Source: Bacillota bacterium (GTDB taxonomy: Bacteria; Bacillota; Dethiobacteria; DTU022). From it: DNA of 11,130 bases. Below are positions 1 through 7,476 of this stretch, one piece after another. Each line of letters begins with the position of its first letter. The first letter of the stretch is position 1. A program made the translations under genes and the position numbers. The stretch spans positions 1-11,130 of the forward strand of contig JAAZPS010000190.1 in NCBI GenBank assembly GCA_012797095.1. The letters run 5' to 3'. The notes below the pieces were generated by a model. That model did no database searches. It worked only from the letters and a program-made list of their open reading frames with translations, and was not told where the DNA came from.

Positions 1-39
1 CAGGGACGGTCCTTCCTGTCCCACAATGATCGAGGACGG

Positions 40-65
40 GATCCTTCGCTTCGCTCAGGATGACA
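40..65 (-). repeat. REP-like dispersed repeat, copy 1
   Basis: On the minus strand this reads TGTCATCCTGAGCGAAGCG followed by AAGGATC. The same element occurs at 8166-8196 with one difference in the arm. It contains the 12-base target core TGTCATCCTGAG that the IS110 element downstream uses, so it is an unoccupied insertion site of the same type. It resembles the short dispersed repeats often found between genes in bacterial genomes. Confidence 0.8.
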
Positions 66-118
66 TGGTGAAGGTATCAGGATGACATGGTGAAAGTATC
101 AGGATGACTGGGTGAAGG
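56..118 (+). repeat. 22-bp tandem repeat, three units plus decayed copies
   Basis: CAGGATGAC recurs at 56, 78 and 100, exactly 22 bases apart, and each unit continues as roughly ATGGTGAAGGTAT. More decayed units can be followed to about 165. The first unit starts inside the REP-like copy at 40-65, so the array seems to have grown out of the outer half of that repeat. Confidence 0.8.
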
Positions 119-242
119 TAGGGCGACTGGGTAAGAAGTCATGATGAGATGGCGAAGGGATGACCGGGGGCCCGATATGGGTGCGCAAAAGGGGATCACC
201 CCAACGCAGTTGACCGGCATCGGGGACAGTGCAATCCGCGCC

Positions 243-280
243 TGTCATCCTGGGGGCGCAGCCCGAGGGATCGCCGCGTT
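243..280 (+). repeat. REP-like dispersed repeat, copy 2
   Basis: It begins TGTCATCCTGGGGGCGCAGC and continues CCGAGGGATCGCCGCGTT. It matches the copy at 10167-10204 over 38 bases with four substitutions. The centre GGGC-GCA-GCCC is a small hairpin. The change of GAG to GGG next to the CT core removes part of the IS110 target match. Confidence 0.8.
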
Positions 281-354
281 CATGGCGGGTGCTGTCATAT
301 CCGGGTGCGGTGCATAATCCCGGCCGCGCTATATTTCAGGTAGGGGGTTAGATC

Positions 355-3042
355 TTGCCCGAGAACGGCAAAGAAAAATTTGTGATCATCGACGGAAACA
401 GCCTGATTCACCGCGCCTTTTATGCCCTGCCCGCGACGATGCGGACCGGCCGCGGCGAGCAGACCAACGCGGTCTACGGTTTTTTAAGGATGCTCTTCCG
501 GCTTTTTGAAGAGGAGCAGCCCGATTATATTGCTGTGGCCGTGGATCCGCCCGGTCCCTCCTTTCGCCGGGAGATCTACGCCGACTACAAAGGGCAGCGC
601 CAGAAAACGCCCCCGGAGCTGGGCGAGCAGATGGCGCGGACCCGCGAGGTGCTCGAGGCGATGCGCATCCCCATTTTCGAGCTGCCTGGCTTCGAGGCGG
701 ATGATGTCATCGGAACCCTCGCCGCCCAGGCCGGCCCGGAGAATCTGGAGACGATCATCGTCTCCGGCGATGCCGATCTGCTGCAGCTGATCGATGATGC
801 CGTGACCGTCTTGCTGACCAGGCGGGGGATCACCAGTGTCGATCGCTGCAACCGCACCTATATGCAGGAACGTTTCGGACTCACGCCGGAGCAGTGGGTC
901 GATTACAAGGCTCTGAAGGGCGATCCCTCGGATAATATCCCCGGGATACCCGGAATCGGCGACAAAACTGCCCGGCGGCTTCTGGCCGACCACGGATCTG
1001 TCGAGCAGATTCTCGAGGCGCTGCCCCTGCTCAAGGGGAAACTGCGCCAGAACCTGGAGGAAAACCGCGCCCTTCTGGCTACCGGGCAGGAGCTGAATAC
1101 GATCCGCCGCGATCTGCCCCTGCAGTTTACCCGTGATTGCTGCCGGAGAAGCGGCCCCGATCACGAAAAGCTGCTGGCTCTTTTTGAAGAGCTCGATTTC
1201 AAAAGTTTTGCCGCCGATCTGGCGGCCCGCTCACCCGGGCTCGGGGAAAAGGAAACACCGGAACCGCAGCCCCTTTACGGAGAACCGGTCACTGCTCCCG
1301 GGCAGCTCGCCGCTCTTCTGGAAAGGTTCAGACCCGGCGCAAGGATGGCCCTGCTGGCGGAGCCCTCTCCGGGACGCCCGTACTGGCGCTCCCCCCCGAC
1401 CCTGCTGGCCTTTGCCTTCGCTGAAGGGAGCGGCTACTATCTGGAGCCCGCCGCCTTCACGGATCCGGCAGAGCTCTGGGCGATTTTCGGCCGTGCTTTT
1501 GAGCGCGGCGGGGAGCTCATCGGCCACGAGGTGAAGTACCTCTACAGCTTCTTCGAGCAGGTGGGGCTGAAGGAACCGCCGTTTGAATTTGACTGCCGGG
1601 TCGCTGCCTACCTGCTCGATCCGGGAAGCGGCCGCTACGAGCTGGAATATCTTGCCGCGGACTATGCCGGCGCTCCGGCGCCCGCCGTCCGGAGCCGGCG
1701 CAGCGAACCGCTGCCCCTGAGGCAGCGCGGCCTCCTTCTGGCGAATCACGCCGCCGCTCTCTTTGCCATTCAGGAGAGACTGACCGCCTCCCTGCGGGAG
1801 CGCGATCTGGAACAGCTCTACTGCAACCTGGAGCTGCCCCTGGCAGCGGTGCTCGCCTCGATGGAGCGGCAGGGGATCGCCATCGATCTGCAGCTGCTGC
1901 GCGATCTCACCGCCGAGATTCACAGCCGTATCGACGCCCTCGAAACGAAGATCCATACCCTCGCCGGAGAGGAATTCAACCTGAACTCACCGCAACAGCT
2001 GGCGGTGATCCTGTTTGAAAAGCTGAAGCTGCCGGTGGTGCGCAAGACCAAGACGGGCTACTCCACCGATGCGCGGGTGCTGGCCGAGCTGGCCCCGCAC
2101 CATCAGATCGTGGCCGAGATCCTGCACTACCGCCAGCTGATCAAACTTGAGGGGACCTATCTTTCCGGACTGCTGCCCCTGGTGGACGAGGAAGAGCGGA
2201 AGATCTACACCACCTTCAACCAGACCGTTACCGCCACCGGCCGCCTCAGCAGCAGCGAACCCAATCTTCAGAATATCCCGATCAGACTGGAGGAAGGAAG
2301 GCGGATCCGCGGCGCCTTTATCCCCTCGCGCCGCCGCTGCCAGTTTCTGGCCGCCGACTATTCCCAGATCGAGCTGCGGGTGCTGGCCCATCTTTCGGGT
2401 GACCCGATCCTGCTTGACGCCTTCCACAAGGACGAGGATATCCACCGGCGCACCGCGGCCGAGGTCTTCCAGGTTGCTCCGGAAGAGGTCACCGCGGCGA
2501 TGCGCAGAAAGGCCAAAGCGGTCAATTTCGGGATCATCTACGGAATCAGCGATTACGGGCTGGCCCAGGGGCTCGGCGTCTCCCGCCAGGAGGCCCGGAG
2601 CTATATCGAGAGCTACTTCAACCGCTATGAAGGGGTCAGGGAGTACATGGAAAAAGTGATCGCCCGGGCCGGGGAAGACGGCTATGTGACCACCCTGCTG
2701 GGAAGGCGCCGCTATCTCCCCGAGATCCGCGCCTCTCATTTCGGCCGGCGCAGCTTTGCCGAGCGCACGGCCCGCAATACGCCGGTCCAGGGCTCGGCAG
2801 CCGATATCATCAAACTGGCCATGCTGCGGGTCGATCGGACCATCCGCGGCGGCGGCTTCGACGCTGCGCTGCTCCTGCAGATCCATGACGAGCTGCTCTT
2901 TGAAGTCGATGCCGGGGAGCTCGACTTTTTTGCTCCGGTGATCCGGCGGGATATGGAGCAGGCCTTGGCCCTGGAGATACCGCTGAAGGTCGATCTCAGA
3001 TCTGGCGAAAACTGGGCTGCGCTGGAGCCGTGGGGCCAGTGA
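355..3042 (+). CDS. polA: DNA polymerase I
   Basis: Family A DNA polymerase for repair synthesis and RNA-primer removal, 895 residues. The N-terminal 5' nuclease domain (about 1-290) shows DGNSLIHRAFYALP, PGFEADDVIG, SGDADLLQLI and GDPSDNIPGIPGIGDKTA. The polymerase domain shows motif A (AADYSQIELR, catalytic Asp668), motif B (RRKAKAVNFGIIYG, Lys721, Phe725, Tyr729) and motif C (LQIHDELLFEV, His844-Asp845). The central 3'-5' exonuclease-like domain (about 300-480) lacks the acidic proofreading residues: there is no DxE in motif I, and the KYD of motif II reads KYL. It is therefore probably proofreading-dead, as in many Bacillota. The start is a TTG preceded by a G-rich ribosome binding site at 343-347, and no in-frame ATG lies near it. 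First gene of the run; mutM follows after 40 nt. Confidence 0.97.
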   Translation: MPENGKEKFVIIDGNSLIHRAFYALPATMRTGRGEQTNAVYGFLRMLFRLFEEEQPDYIAVAVDPPGPSFRREIYADYKGQRQKTPPELGEQMARTREVLEAMRIPIFELPGFEADDVIGTLAAQAGPENLETIIVSGDADLLQLIDDAVTVLLTRRGITSVDRCNRTYMQERFGLTPEQWVDYKALKGDPSDNIPGIPGIGDKTARRLLADHGSVEQILEALPLLKGKLRQNLEENRALLATGQELNTIRRDLPLQFTRDCCRRSGPDHEKLLALFEELDFKSFAADLAARSPGLGEKETPEPQPLYGEPVTAPGQLAALLERFRPGARMALLAEPSPGRPYWRSPPTLLAFAFAEGSGYYLEPAAFTDPAELWAIFGRAFERGGELIGHEVKYLYSFFEQVGLKEPPFEFDCRVAAYLLDPGSGRYELEYLAADYAGAPAPAVRSRRSEPLPLRQRGLLLANHAAALFAIQERLTASLRERDLEQLYCNLELPLAAVLASMERQGIAIDLQLLRDLTAEIHSRIDALETKIHTLAGEEFNLNSPQQLAVILFEKLKLPVVRKTKTGYSTDARVLAELAPHHQIVAEILHYRQLIKLEGTYLSGLLPLVDEEERKIYTTFNQTVTATGRLSSSEPNLQNIPIRLEEGRRIRGAFIPSRRRCQFLAADYSQIELRVLAHLSGDPILLDAFHKDEDIHRRTAAEVFQVAPEEVTAAMRRKAKAVNFGIIYGISDYGLAQGLGVSRQEARSYIESYFNRYEGVREYMEKVIARAGEDGYVTTLLGRRRYLPEIRASHFGRRSFAERTARNTPVQGSAADIIKLAMLRVDRTIRGGGFDAALLLQIHDELLFEVDAGELDFFAPVIRRDMEQALALEIPLKVDLRSGENWAALEPWGQ

Positions 3043-3082
3043 GACGATTTCGCGAAAGAACAGCATTGCTGGAGGTGGGCCT

Positions 3083-3919
3083 ATCCCTGAACTGCCGGAA
3101 GTAGAGGTGATCCGCCGCGAGCTGGCGCCGCTTATCTGCGGCAAGCGCTTTGCCGAACCGGTGCTCCTGTACGAGCGGGCCGTCCGCTATCCCGAAGCGG
3201 CTGTATTCAGCCGCCGCCTGCCGGGGCGGTCTATCAGCGGAGTGGAGCGGCAGGGGAAATACCTTCTCTTCAGGCTTGACCGGGGCCTTCTTCTGGGCCA
3301 CCTGCGGATGACCGGAAAGCTGCTCTACTGTCCCCCCGGAGCCTCTCTTGACAATCCGACGGCACCGCAGAGGGATCTGCGGCTGAAGCTTCCCTTTGCC
3401 GGGGGAGACGCCCTCCATTTCTACGATATGCGCAAATTCGGCGGGTTCTGGCTCCTGGAAAATCCGGAGGAGCACTGCCCGGCCGGCTTCTCCCTGCTGG
3501 GCCCAGACTGGGAGGAGCTCGATGAAAGCACCTTCCTGACCCTGCTCCGCGAAAGACCGCGGGCCCGGATCAAGCCGCTGCTTCTGGATCAGCGCTTTAC
3601 CGCCGGCCTGGGCAATATCTACACCGACGAAAGCCTCTTCCGGAGCGGGATCCATCCCTGCCGCCGCGTCTCCACCCTCGACCGGGCAGAGAGCGCCCGG
3701 CTCTACCGGACCATCCGCGAGGTGCTGGCCCGGGGGATCGCCTGCGGCGGCACTACCACCCGCGACTATCGCGACGCTCGCGGCGCCGCCGGCTCCTTTC
3801 AGAATTTCCTCACCGTGTACGGGCGCAAGGGCGCACCCTGCCCCCGCTGCGGCCGCCCCATCGAGCGCACTGTTGTCGCCGGCCGCGGCACCCATCTCTG
3901 CCCACACTGCCAGAGGTAA
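3083..3919 (+). CDS. mutM: Formamidopyrimidine-DNA glycosylase, apparent AUC start
   Basis: Bifunctional DNA glycosylase/AP lyase that removes 8-oxoguanine and formamidopyrimidines in base-excision repair. Read from the ATC at 3083 it gives 278 residues beginning (M)PELPEVEV. This supplies Pro2, the Schiff-base nucleophile, and Glu3, the catalytic acid. Other family residues visible are Lys59, Met76, Arg117 and Phe119 (MRKFG), Asn178 in GLGNIYTDESLF, and a C-terminal zinc finger (Cys253, 256, 273, 276) with Arg268. A GGAGGT ribosome binding site at 3071-3076 sits 6 nt before the ATC. The first standard in-frame start, GTG at 3107, would delete the catalytic residues. A base error changing ATG to ATC is the alternative explanation. 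Cotranscription with polA is likely. Confidence 0.93.
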   Translation: MPELPEVEVIRRELAPLICGKRFAEPVLLYERAVRYPEAAVFSRRLPGRSISGVERQGKYLLFRLDRGLLLGHLRMTGKLLYCPPGASLDNPTAPQRDLRLKLPFAGGDALHFYDMRKFGGFWLLENPEEHCPAGFSLLGPDWEELDESTFLTLLRERPRARIKPLLLDQRFTAGLGNIYTDESLFRSGIHPCRRVSTLDRAESARLYRTIREVLARGIACGGTTTRDYRDARGAAGSFQNFLTVYGRKGAPCPRCGRPIERTVVAGRGTHLCPHCQR

Positions 3920-4208
3920 CCCCTGCTGCCCCGGCTGCGGGGCCTCCCCACCGCCAAGACTGCTCCCCCCGACCGGCAGATTTCCGTTTGATGAGATCCG
4001 CTGCCAATCCCGGGGAAAAAGTCCGGCCGGTGATCTTCTGCCGATCCATGATCGGTTTCATGCTTCATCCCGGTCTGCAGCCGCTTTGCCCGGAATATAT
4101 AACGATCATAACCTTAACCGGAGAACCGATCTCACCGGGCCCGCCCCTCACTTTTGGGCGGGGTCCTTCATATGATAGGAGGGTGATATTGCGGGGAGGT
4201 GAGGCGGG
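3920..4208 (+). other. Structured mutM-ytaF gap
   Basis: No gene is seen in these 289 bases. They contain perfect hairpins: GCCCCG-GCTG-CGGGGC at 3928-3943, CCGATC-CAT-GATCGG at 4041-4055, and a 7-bp stem at 4140-4162. None has a U-tract, so none is a clear intrinsic terminator. It is the only long gap in the polA-icd run, so it may hold a separate promoter or leader for ytaF. I could not assign either. Confidence 0.55.
4140..4162 (+). promoter_or_regulatory. Hairpin in the ytaF leader
   Basis: CCCGCCC (4140-4146) pairs with GGGCGGG (4156-4162) across a 9-base loop, about 45 nt before the ytaF start and 32 nt before its ribosome binding site. No run of T follows. It could be a leader structure or an attenuator stem; the role is not known. 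Confidence 0.4.
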
Positions 4209-4850
4209 GTGTCCTGGGCGCTTCTGTTGCTGCTGGCGCTGGCGGTAAGCATCGACGGTTTCACGGTGGGTTTTTCCTGCGGCCTGCGCCAGCTGGAGAT
4301 CCCGCCCGCCTCCCTGCTGGCGATCAGCCTTCTCTCCGCTGCCGCCGTGGCCTGCTCCATGCTCGCCGGAAGCGGGGCGGCGCAGCTGCTCCCGCTCCGC
4401 TTTATCTCCGCCTTCGGCGGGGTGCTGCTGGTCCTTCTGGGGCTCTATATCATCGGGGAGCATCTGGCCGGGGCCCGCTCCGGCCCGGCAGGGGATAGGG
4501 AGCGCTCCGTTAAAGCCGCGCCTCCGAAAAAGAGCCGCGGCTTTATCACCCTGCTGCAGCGGCCCGAGGAGGCTGATCTCGATCGCTCCGGAACGCTGAG
4601 CGTGAAGGAGGCCCTGCTGCTGGGCTCCGCCCTGGCCGCCGACGCCTTTGTCGCCGGTTTCGGCGCCGCTCTTATCGGTTTGCCCTTCCTGCCGACAGTT
4701 CTCGCTGTCGGGCTGACCAAATTGGCCCTTCTGCCCCTGGGCGCCGCCTGCGGGCGGATCGCTTTCCGGGGAGTGAATCTTCCCCATACCGCCCTGTGGG
4801 GTGGTGCAATTCTAATTATTATTGGTATAATAAATCTGTTCCAGATCTGA
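4209..4850 (+). CDS. ytaF: YtaF/MntP-like sporulation membrane protein
   Basis: Integral membrane protein of 213 residues, related to the MntP manganese-efflux fold; the transported ion is unproven. Two homologous halves of about three hydrophobic segments each are visible (2-23, 35-55, 65-84; 137-158, 162-182, 194-212). Each half carries an Asp motif in its first helix: SIDGFTVGF (Asp16) and AADAFVAGF (Asp145). The hydrophilic linker (85-135) contains DLDRSGTLSVKE (123-134), a complete match to a 12-residue EF-hand calcium loop. The GTG start has GGAGGTG at 4195-4201 with 7-nt spacing. The position between mutM and coaE is the same as ytaF in B. subtilis, which supports the name. coaE follows 24 nt after the stop. 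Confidence 0.85.
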   Translation: MSWALLLLLALAVSIDGFTVGFSCGLRQLEIPPASLLAISLLSAAAVACSMLAGSGAAQLLPLRFISAFGGVLLVLLGLYIIGEHLAGARSGPAGDRERSVKAAPPKKSRGFITLLQRPEEADLDRSGTLSVKEALLLGSALAADAFVAGFGAALIGLPFLPTVLAVGLTKLALLPLGAACGRIAFRGVNLPHTALWGGAILIIIGIINLFQI

Positions 4851-4874
4851 GAAGGGCGAAAGGGGCGGCCTTGG

Positions 4875-5483
4875 ATGATCATTGTCGGGTTGACCGGGGG
4901 AGTGGCTTCGGGGAAAAGCACTGTTGCCCGCATGCTTAAGCAGAAGGGCGCCTTGCTTCTCGATGCGGACCGCATTGCCCGGGAGGTCGTCCTGCCCGGA
5001 GAAGCAGCCTGGTCGGAGATCATCGCCTGGCTCGGGCCGGCCATCGCCGGCCCGGATGGCGCTATCGACCGCGGGCGGCTGGGAGAGCTGGTCTTTGCCG
5101 ATCCCGAAGCGCGGCAGCGGCTCAATGCCATTGTCCACCCGCGGGTTATCGAGACCTTCGTCCGGCGCACCGGGGAGATCGAGGACCGCCGCGGTGATGC
5201 GGTGCTGATCTACGATGTGCCGCTCTTGATCGAGTCGCGGATGGATCGCCTGGTCGATCTGGTGGTGGTGGTCTATCTGCCGGAAGAGATCCAGCTTTTG
5301 CGCCTGCAGGGACGGGACAACCTTTCCCGGGAGGCGGCTCTTGCCAGGATGCGTGCCCAGCTCTCCCTGGAAGAGAAAAGGGCCCATGCGGATATAATCA
5401 TCGACAACCGCGGCAGTCTTGGCGAGACTGCGCGCCAGGTTGATCGGCTCTGGGAAAAGCTCCAGGATCGCCTGAAAAGTTGA
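4875..5483 (+). CDS. coaE: Dephospho-CoA kinase
   Basis: Cytosolic P-loop kinase that catalyses the last step of coenzyme A synthesis, phosphorylating the 3'-OH of dephospho-CoA with ATP. The 202 residues match the usual family length. The Walker A loop GGVASGKST is at 8-16. DADRIAREVV follows at about 31-40, VHPRV in the middle, and YDVPLLIES with a lid-like basic region (LRLQGRDNLSREAALAR) further on. The ATG start has a purine-rich AAAGGGG about 10 nt upstream. The gene lies 24 nt after ytaF and 28 nt before the transglycosylase gene, in the conserved polA-mutM-ytaF-coaE order, so translation from a shared transcript is likely. Confidence 0.96.
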   Translation: MIIVGLTGGVASGKSTVARMLKQKGALLLDADRIAREVVLPGEAAWSEIIAWLGPAIAGPDGAIDRGRLGELVFADPEARQRLNAIVHPRVIETFVRRTGEIEDRRGDAVLIYDVPLLIESRMDRLVDLVVVVYLPEEIQLLRLQGRDNLSREAALARMRAQLSLEEKRAHADIIIDNRGSLGETARQVDRLWEKLQDRLKS

Positions 5484-5511
5484 GCCATGAACAGAAGATA
5501 AGGTGGTGAAA

Positions 5512-6147
5512 ATGCTGCGCCGGATCTACTATCTCCTGGCCTTTATCCTGCTTTTTGGATTGACCTGCTACCTTCTGACCAGCCCCCGGCTGGCCCGGCT
5601 GTTCCATCCCCTGCCCTACCGGGCCGAGATCGGCGCCGCTGCGGCGGCCCAGGGGCTCGATCCCTTCTTTATCGCTGCGGTGATCCGGACGGAGAGCAGC
5701 TTCCGGGAGACTGCGGTCTCCTCCGAGGGCGCCCGGGGTCTGATGCAGCTGCTCCCCTCCACCGCGGAGTGGATCGCCGCCCAGAACGGCGAGAACGATT
5801 TTCATCCCGACAGGCTCTTCGAACCCCGCTACAATATCATCGCCGGCACCCGCTACCTGGCCGACCTGCTGCGGCAGTTCGAGGGCAACGAGGTGGCGGC
5901 GCTGGCCGCCTACAACGGGGGGCGGGGCCGGGTTCAGCGCTGGCTGGAAGAAGGGCTCTGGGACGGCAGCGAGGCCGCTCTGGCCCGGATCCCCTTTGGC
6001 GAGACCCGCGCTTTTGTCAAGCGTGTTCTGAAAAATTACCGGTCCTACCGGGAACTCTATGATGAAGATCTTTTTGTCACCGGTGCGGCGGAACCGCTGC
6101 AGCGGGCTGCATTCGCCCGCGGCCAATTGCCGCCGAAAATTCAATGA
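5512..6147 (+). CDS. Membrane-anchored lytic transglycosylase (SLT domain)
   Basis: Peptidoglycan lytic transglycosylase of the GH23/SLT family, which cleaves glycan strands to 1,6-anhydro-muramic ends outside the membrane. The product is 211 residues. An N-terminal hydrophobic segment (about 5-22, after MLRR) serves as signal anchor. The catalytic domain begins near 38 and shows VIRTESSF (catalytic Glu61), EGARGLMQLLPSTA, NIIAGTRYLADLL and AALAAYNGGRGRVQRW, the standard SLT motif set. I chose the ATG at 5512 because TAAGGTGGTGA just upstream is nearly a perfect anti-16S match with 5-nt spacing; the two GTG codons at 5503 and 5506 lie inside that site. Position after coaE suggests cotranscription. 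In spore formers such enzymes act in growth, sporulation or germination; which applies here is not visible. Confidence 0.93.
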   Translation: MLRRIYYLLAFILLFGLTCYLLTSPRLARLFHPLPYRAEIGAAAAAQGLDPFFIAAVIRTESSFRETAVSSEGARGLMQLLPSTAEWIAAQNGENDFHPDRLFEPRYNIIAGTRYLADLLRQFEGNEVAALAAYNGGRGRVQRWLEEGLWDGSEAALARIPFGETRAFVKRVLKNYRSYRELYDEDLFVTGAAEPLQRAAFARGQLPPKIQ

Positions 6148-6172
6148 GAAGCTGTTCACAGGAGGAGAACCA

Positions 6173-7180
6173 ATGTATAAAGTTACTTTGATCCGGGGCG
6201 ACGGCATCGGTCCTGAAGTGGTTGCTGCTGCGGTAGCGGTGGTGGAGGCTTCCGGCGTTGCCATCGCCTGGGAAGAGGCTCTCGCCGGAGAGGAAGCCCT
6301 TGAAAGATGCGGCACCCCCCTTCCCGAGAAGACCCTCGCCTCGCTGCGAGAAACAGGAGTCGGCCTGAAAGGACCGCTGACCACACCGATCGGCTCGGGT
6401 TACCGCAGTATCAATGTAGCCCTGCGCAAGGCGCTCGATCTCTATGTCAACCTGCGCCCGGCAAAGAGCTACCCCGGAGTCAGATCGCTGTACCGGGATA
6501 TCGATCTGGTGGTGGTCCGTGAAAATACCGAGGATCTTTACGCCGGGGTGGAGCATATGGTCGGCCCTGATGCCGCCGAGAGCATCAAGATCATCACCCG
6601 CAGAGCCTCGGAGCGGATTGTCCGCTACGCCTTTGACTATACCCGCCGGCAGGGCCGCCGCAAGATTACCGCGGTGCATAAGGCCAATATCCTGAAATTG
6701 AGCGACGGGCTTTTTCTGGAGGCGGCCCGCACCGTGGCCGCACAGTATCCTGCCATCGAATTTGAAGAGCGGATTGTGGACAATATGGCGATGCAGCTGG
6801 TGCAGAAACCCCACCTGTACGATGTCATGGTCATGCCGAATCTCTACGGGGATATCCTCTCCGATCTCTGCGCCGGGCTTATCGGAGGGCTGGGGGTGGC
6901 CCCCTCGGCCAATATCGGCGACGGGACAGCCCTCTTTGAGCCGGTCCACGGCAGCGCCCCGAAATATCGGGGAAAGGATCAGGTTAATCCGACGGCAACG
7001 ATCCTCAGTGCCGCCTTGATGCTGCGCCATCTCGGTGAGGAGAAGGCCGCCCTCGGGATCGAGAAGGCCGTTGCCGCGGTGTTGCGGGAGGGGCAAACGG
7101 TGACCTATGACCTCGGCGGCAGCGCCGGGACGGCCGCCATGGGCCGCGCCATCGCTGCAGCGGTATCGGCGAACCGCTGA
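6173..7180 (+). CDS. icd: Isocitrate dehydrogenase, NAD(P)-dependent, short type
   Basis: Beta-decarboxylating dehydrogenase of the isocitrate/isopropylmalate family, 335 residues. It converts isocitrate to 2-oxoglutarate. Isocitrate-specific residues are present: RSINVALR (Ser79, Asn81, Arg85), NLRP (Arg95), VRENTEDLYAG (Arg116, Tyr123), HKANILK (Lys170), and metal ligands at Asp203, Asp227 and Asp231. The Ser-Ile-Asn pattern argues against isopropylmalate dehydrogenase. In the cofactor pocket HGSAPKY (Lys264-Tyr265), Val271 and Tyr312 resemble the NADP set of E. coli Icd, while the position matching its Arg395 is Gly. The length is that of the short NAD-type enzymes, so cofactor use is uncertain. 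The ATG at 6173 has GGAGGAG at 6161-6167; a longer reading to 6059 would overlap the transglycosylase and adds no family sequence. Last gene before a strong terminator. Confidence 0.92.
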   Translation: MYKVTLIRGDGIGPEVVAAAVAVVEASGVAIAWEEALAGEEALERCGTPLPEKTLASLRETGVGLKGPLTTPIGSGYRSINVALRKALDLYVNLRPAKSYPGVRSLYRDIDLVVVRENTEDLYAGVEHMVGPDAAESIKIITRRASERIVRYAFDYTRRQGRRKITAVHKANILKLSDGLFLEAARTVAAQYPAIEFEERIVDNMAMQLVQKPHLYDVMVMPNLYGDILSDLCAGLIGGLGVAPSANIGDGTALFEPVHGSAPKYRGKDQVNPTATILSAALMLRHLGEEKAALGIEKAVAAVLREGQTVTYDLGGSAGTAAMGRAIAAAVSANR

Positions 7181-7191
7181 TCGATAGAAGG

Positions 7192-7238
7192 GCCGCCCTC
7201 CGGCGCCGGCAGAGCCGGACTGCCGGAGAGCGGCTTTT
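7192..7238 (+). terminator. Intrinsic terminator after icd
   Basis: GCCGC-c-CTCCGGC (7192-7204) pairs with GCCGGAG-a-GCGGC (7222-7234), twelve base pairs with one mismatch, and a smaller nested hairpin fills the loop. TTTT follows at 7235-7238. It lies 12 nt after the icd stop and closes the + strand run. It may also serve the converging minus-strand gene, although the T-run on that side is poor. Confidence 0.85.
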
Positions 7239-7249
7239 CAAAGTTGAGC

Positions 7250-7273
7250 CTTACCGGTCGTCGCTCCGGTAAG
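7250..7273 (-). other. Perfect hairpin over the end of the small basic gene
   Basis: CTTACCGG (7250-7257) and CCGGTAAG (7266-7273) form an 8-bp stem with an 8-base loop, covering the last codons and stop of the minus-strand gene. No U-run follows in either direction. It might stabilise the 3' end of the mRNA. Confidence 0.5.
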
Positions 7274-7436
7274 TCGGGGTATTCCCCTGCGGAACCTTTT
7301 TCTGGGGAACCTTCTTTTTATCCTTCCCGGGCAGCTCTACCGCCAGCTCCCGGGCCGCCTCCTCGCGGTATTTCTCCACTTTCCGGGGATCGAGCTCCTT
7401 GTTTTGCTGTTGTCCTCGATCGGATCTCTTGGCCAT
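7251..7436 (-). CDS. Small basic protein, possibly spore-related
   Basis: A 61-residue soluble, highly charged protein not firmly recognised. It is a real gene by its start: on the minus strand AAAGGAGGG precedes the ATG by about 8 nt. It sits in its own interval between a terminator and a divergent promoter. The centre, VEKYREEAARELAVEL (about 20-35), resembles the helix of alpha/beta small acid-soluble spore proteins (pattern KxEIAxEFGVxL). The second conserved SASP segment is absent, so this is at most a distant or minimal relative. The C-terminal part is Lys/Pro/Gln-rich with KKVPQ repeated twice in a row. The stop codon lies within a perfect 8-bp hairpin (7250-7257 with 7266-7273). Confidence 0.7.
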   Translation of the reverse strand: MAKRSDRGQQQNKELDPRKVEKYREEAARELAVELPGKDKKKVPQKKVPQGNTPTYRSDDR

Positions 7437-7476
7437 TGTTTTTCCCTCCTTTCTGCTAACTCCCCTGCTCTATTTT

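Larger units (their letters stand above)
1..354. other. Gene-free repeat-rich region upstream of polA
   Basis: No convincing coding region is visible. The stretch begins with a small inverted repeat (GGGAC at 3-7 against GTCCC at 18-22). It continues with a REP-like copy, a short tandem array, a diverged stretch, and a second REP-like copy at 243-280, and it ends with the polA leader. A possible -10 box (CATAAT, 313-318) has no good -35 partner, so the polA promoter is not assigned. Confidence 0.7.

Noticed and set aside
292..318. polA promoter (CTGTCA ... CATAAT)
   Set aside because: Spacing of 15 and a weak -35; kept only as a possibility.
1987..3144. Long minus-strand frames opposite polA, mutM and icd
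   Set aside because: They arise from GC-rich codon bias on the opposite strand; the plus-strand frames have clear family motifs.
3107..3919. mutM starting at GTG 3107
   Set aside because: It would delete the catalytic Pro2 and Glu3 that are encoded in frame just upstream, behind a good ribosome binding site.
4065..4208. yybP-ykoY manganese riboswitch before the MntP-like gene
   Set aside because: The hairpins present do not show the conserved loop sequences I know for that class.
6059..6172. N-terminal extension of isocitrate dehydrogenase
   Set aside because: It overlaps the transglycosylase gene in another frame, contains no family sequence, and a strong GGAGGAG site serves the ATG at 6173.
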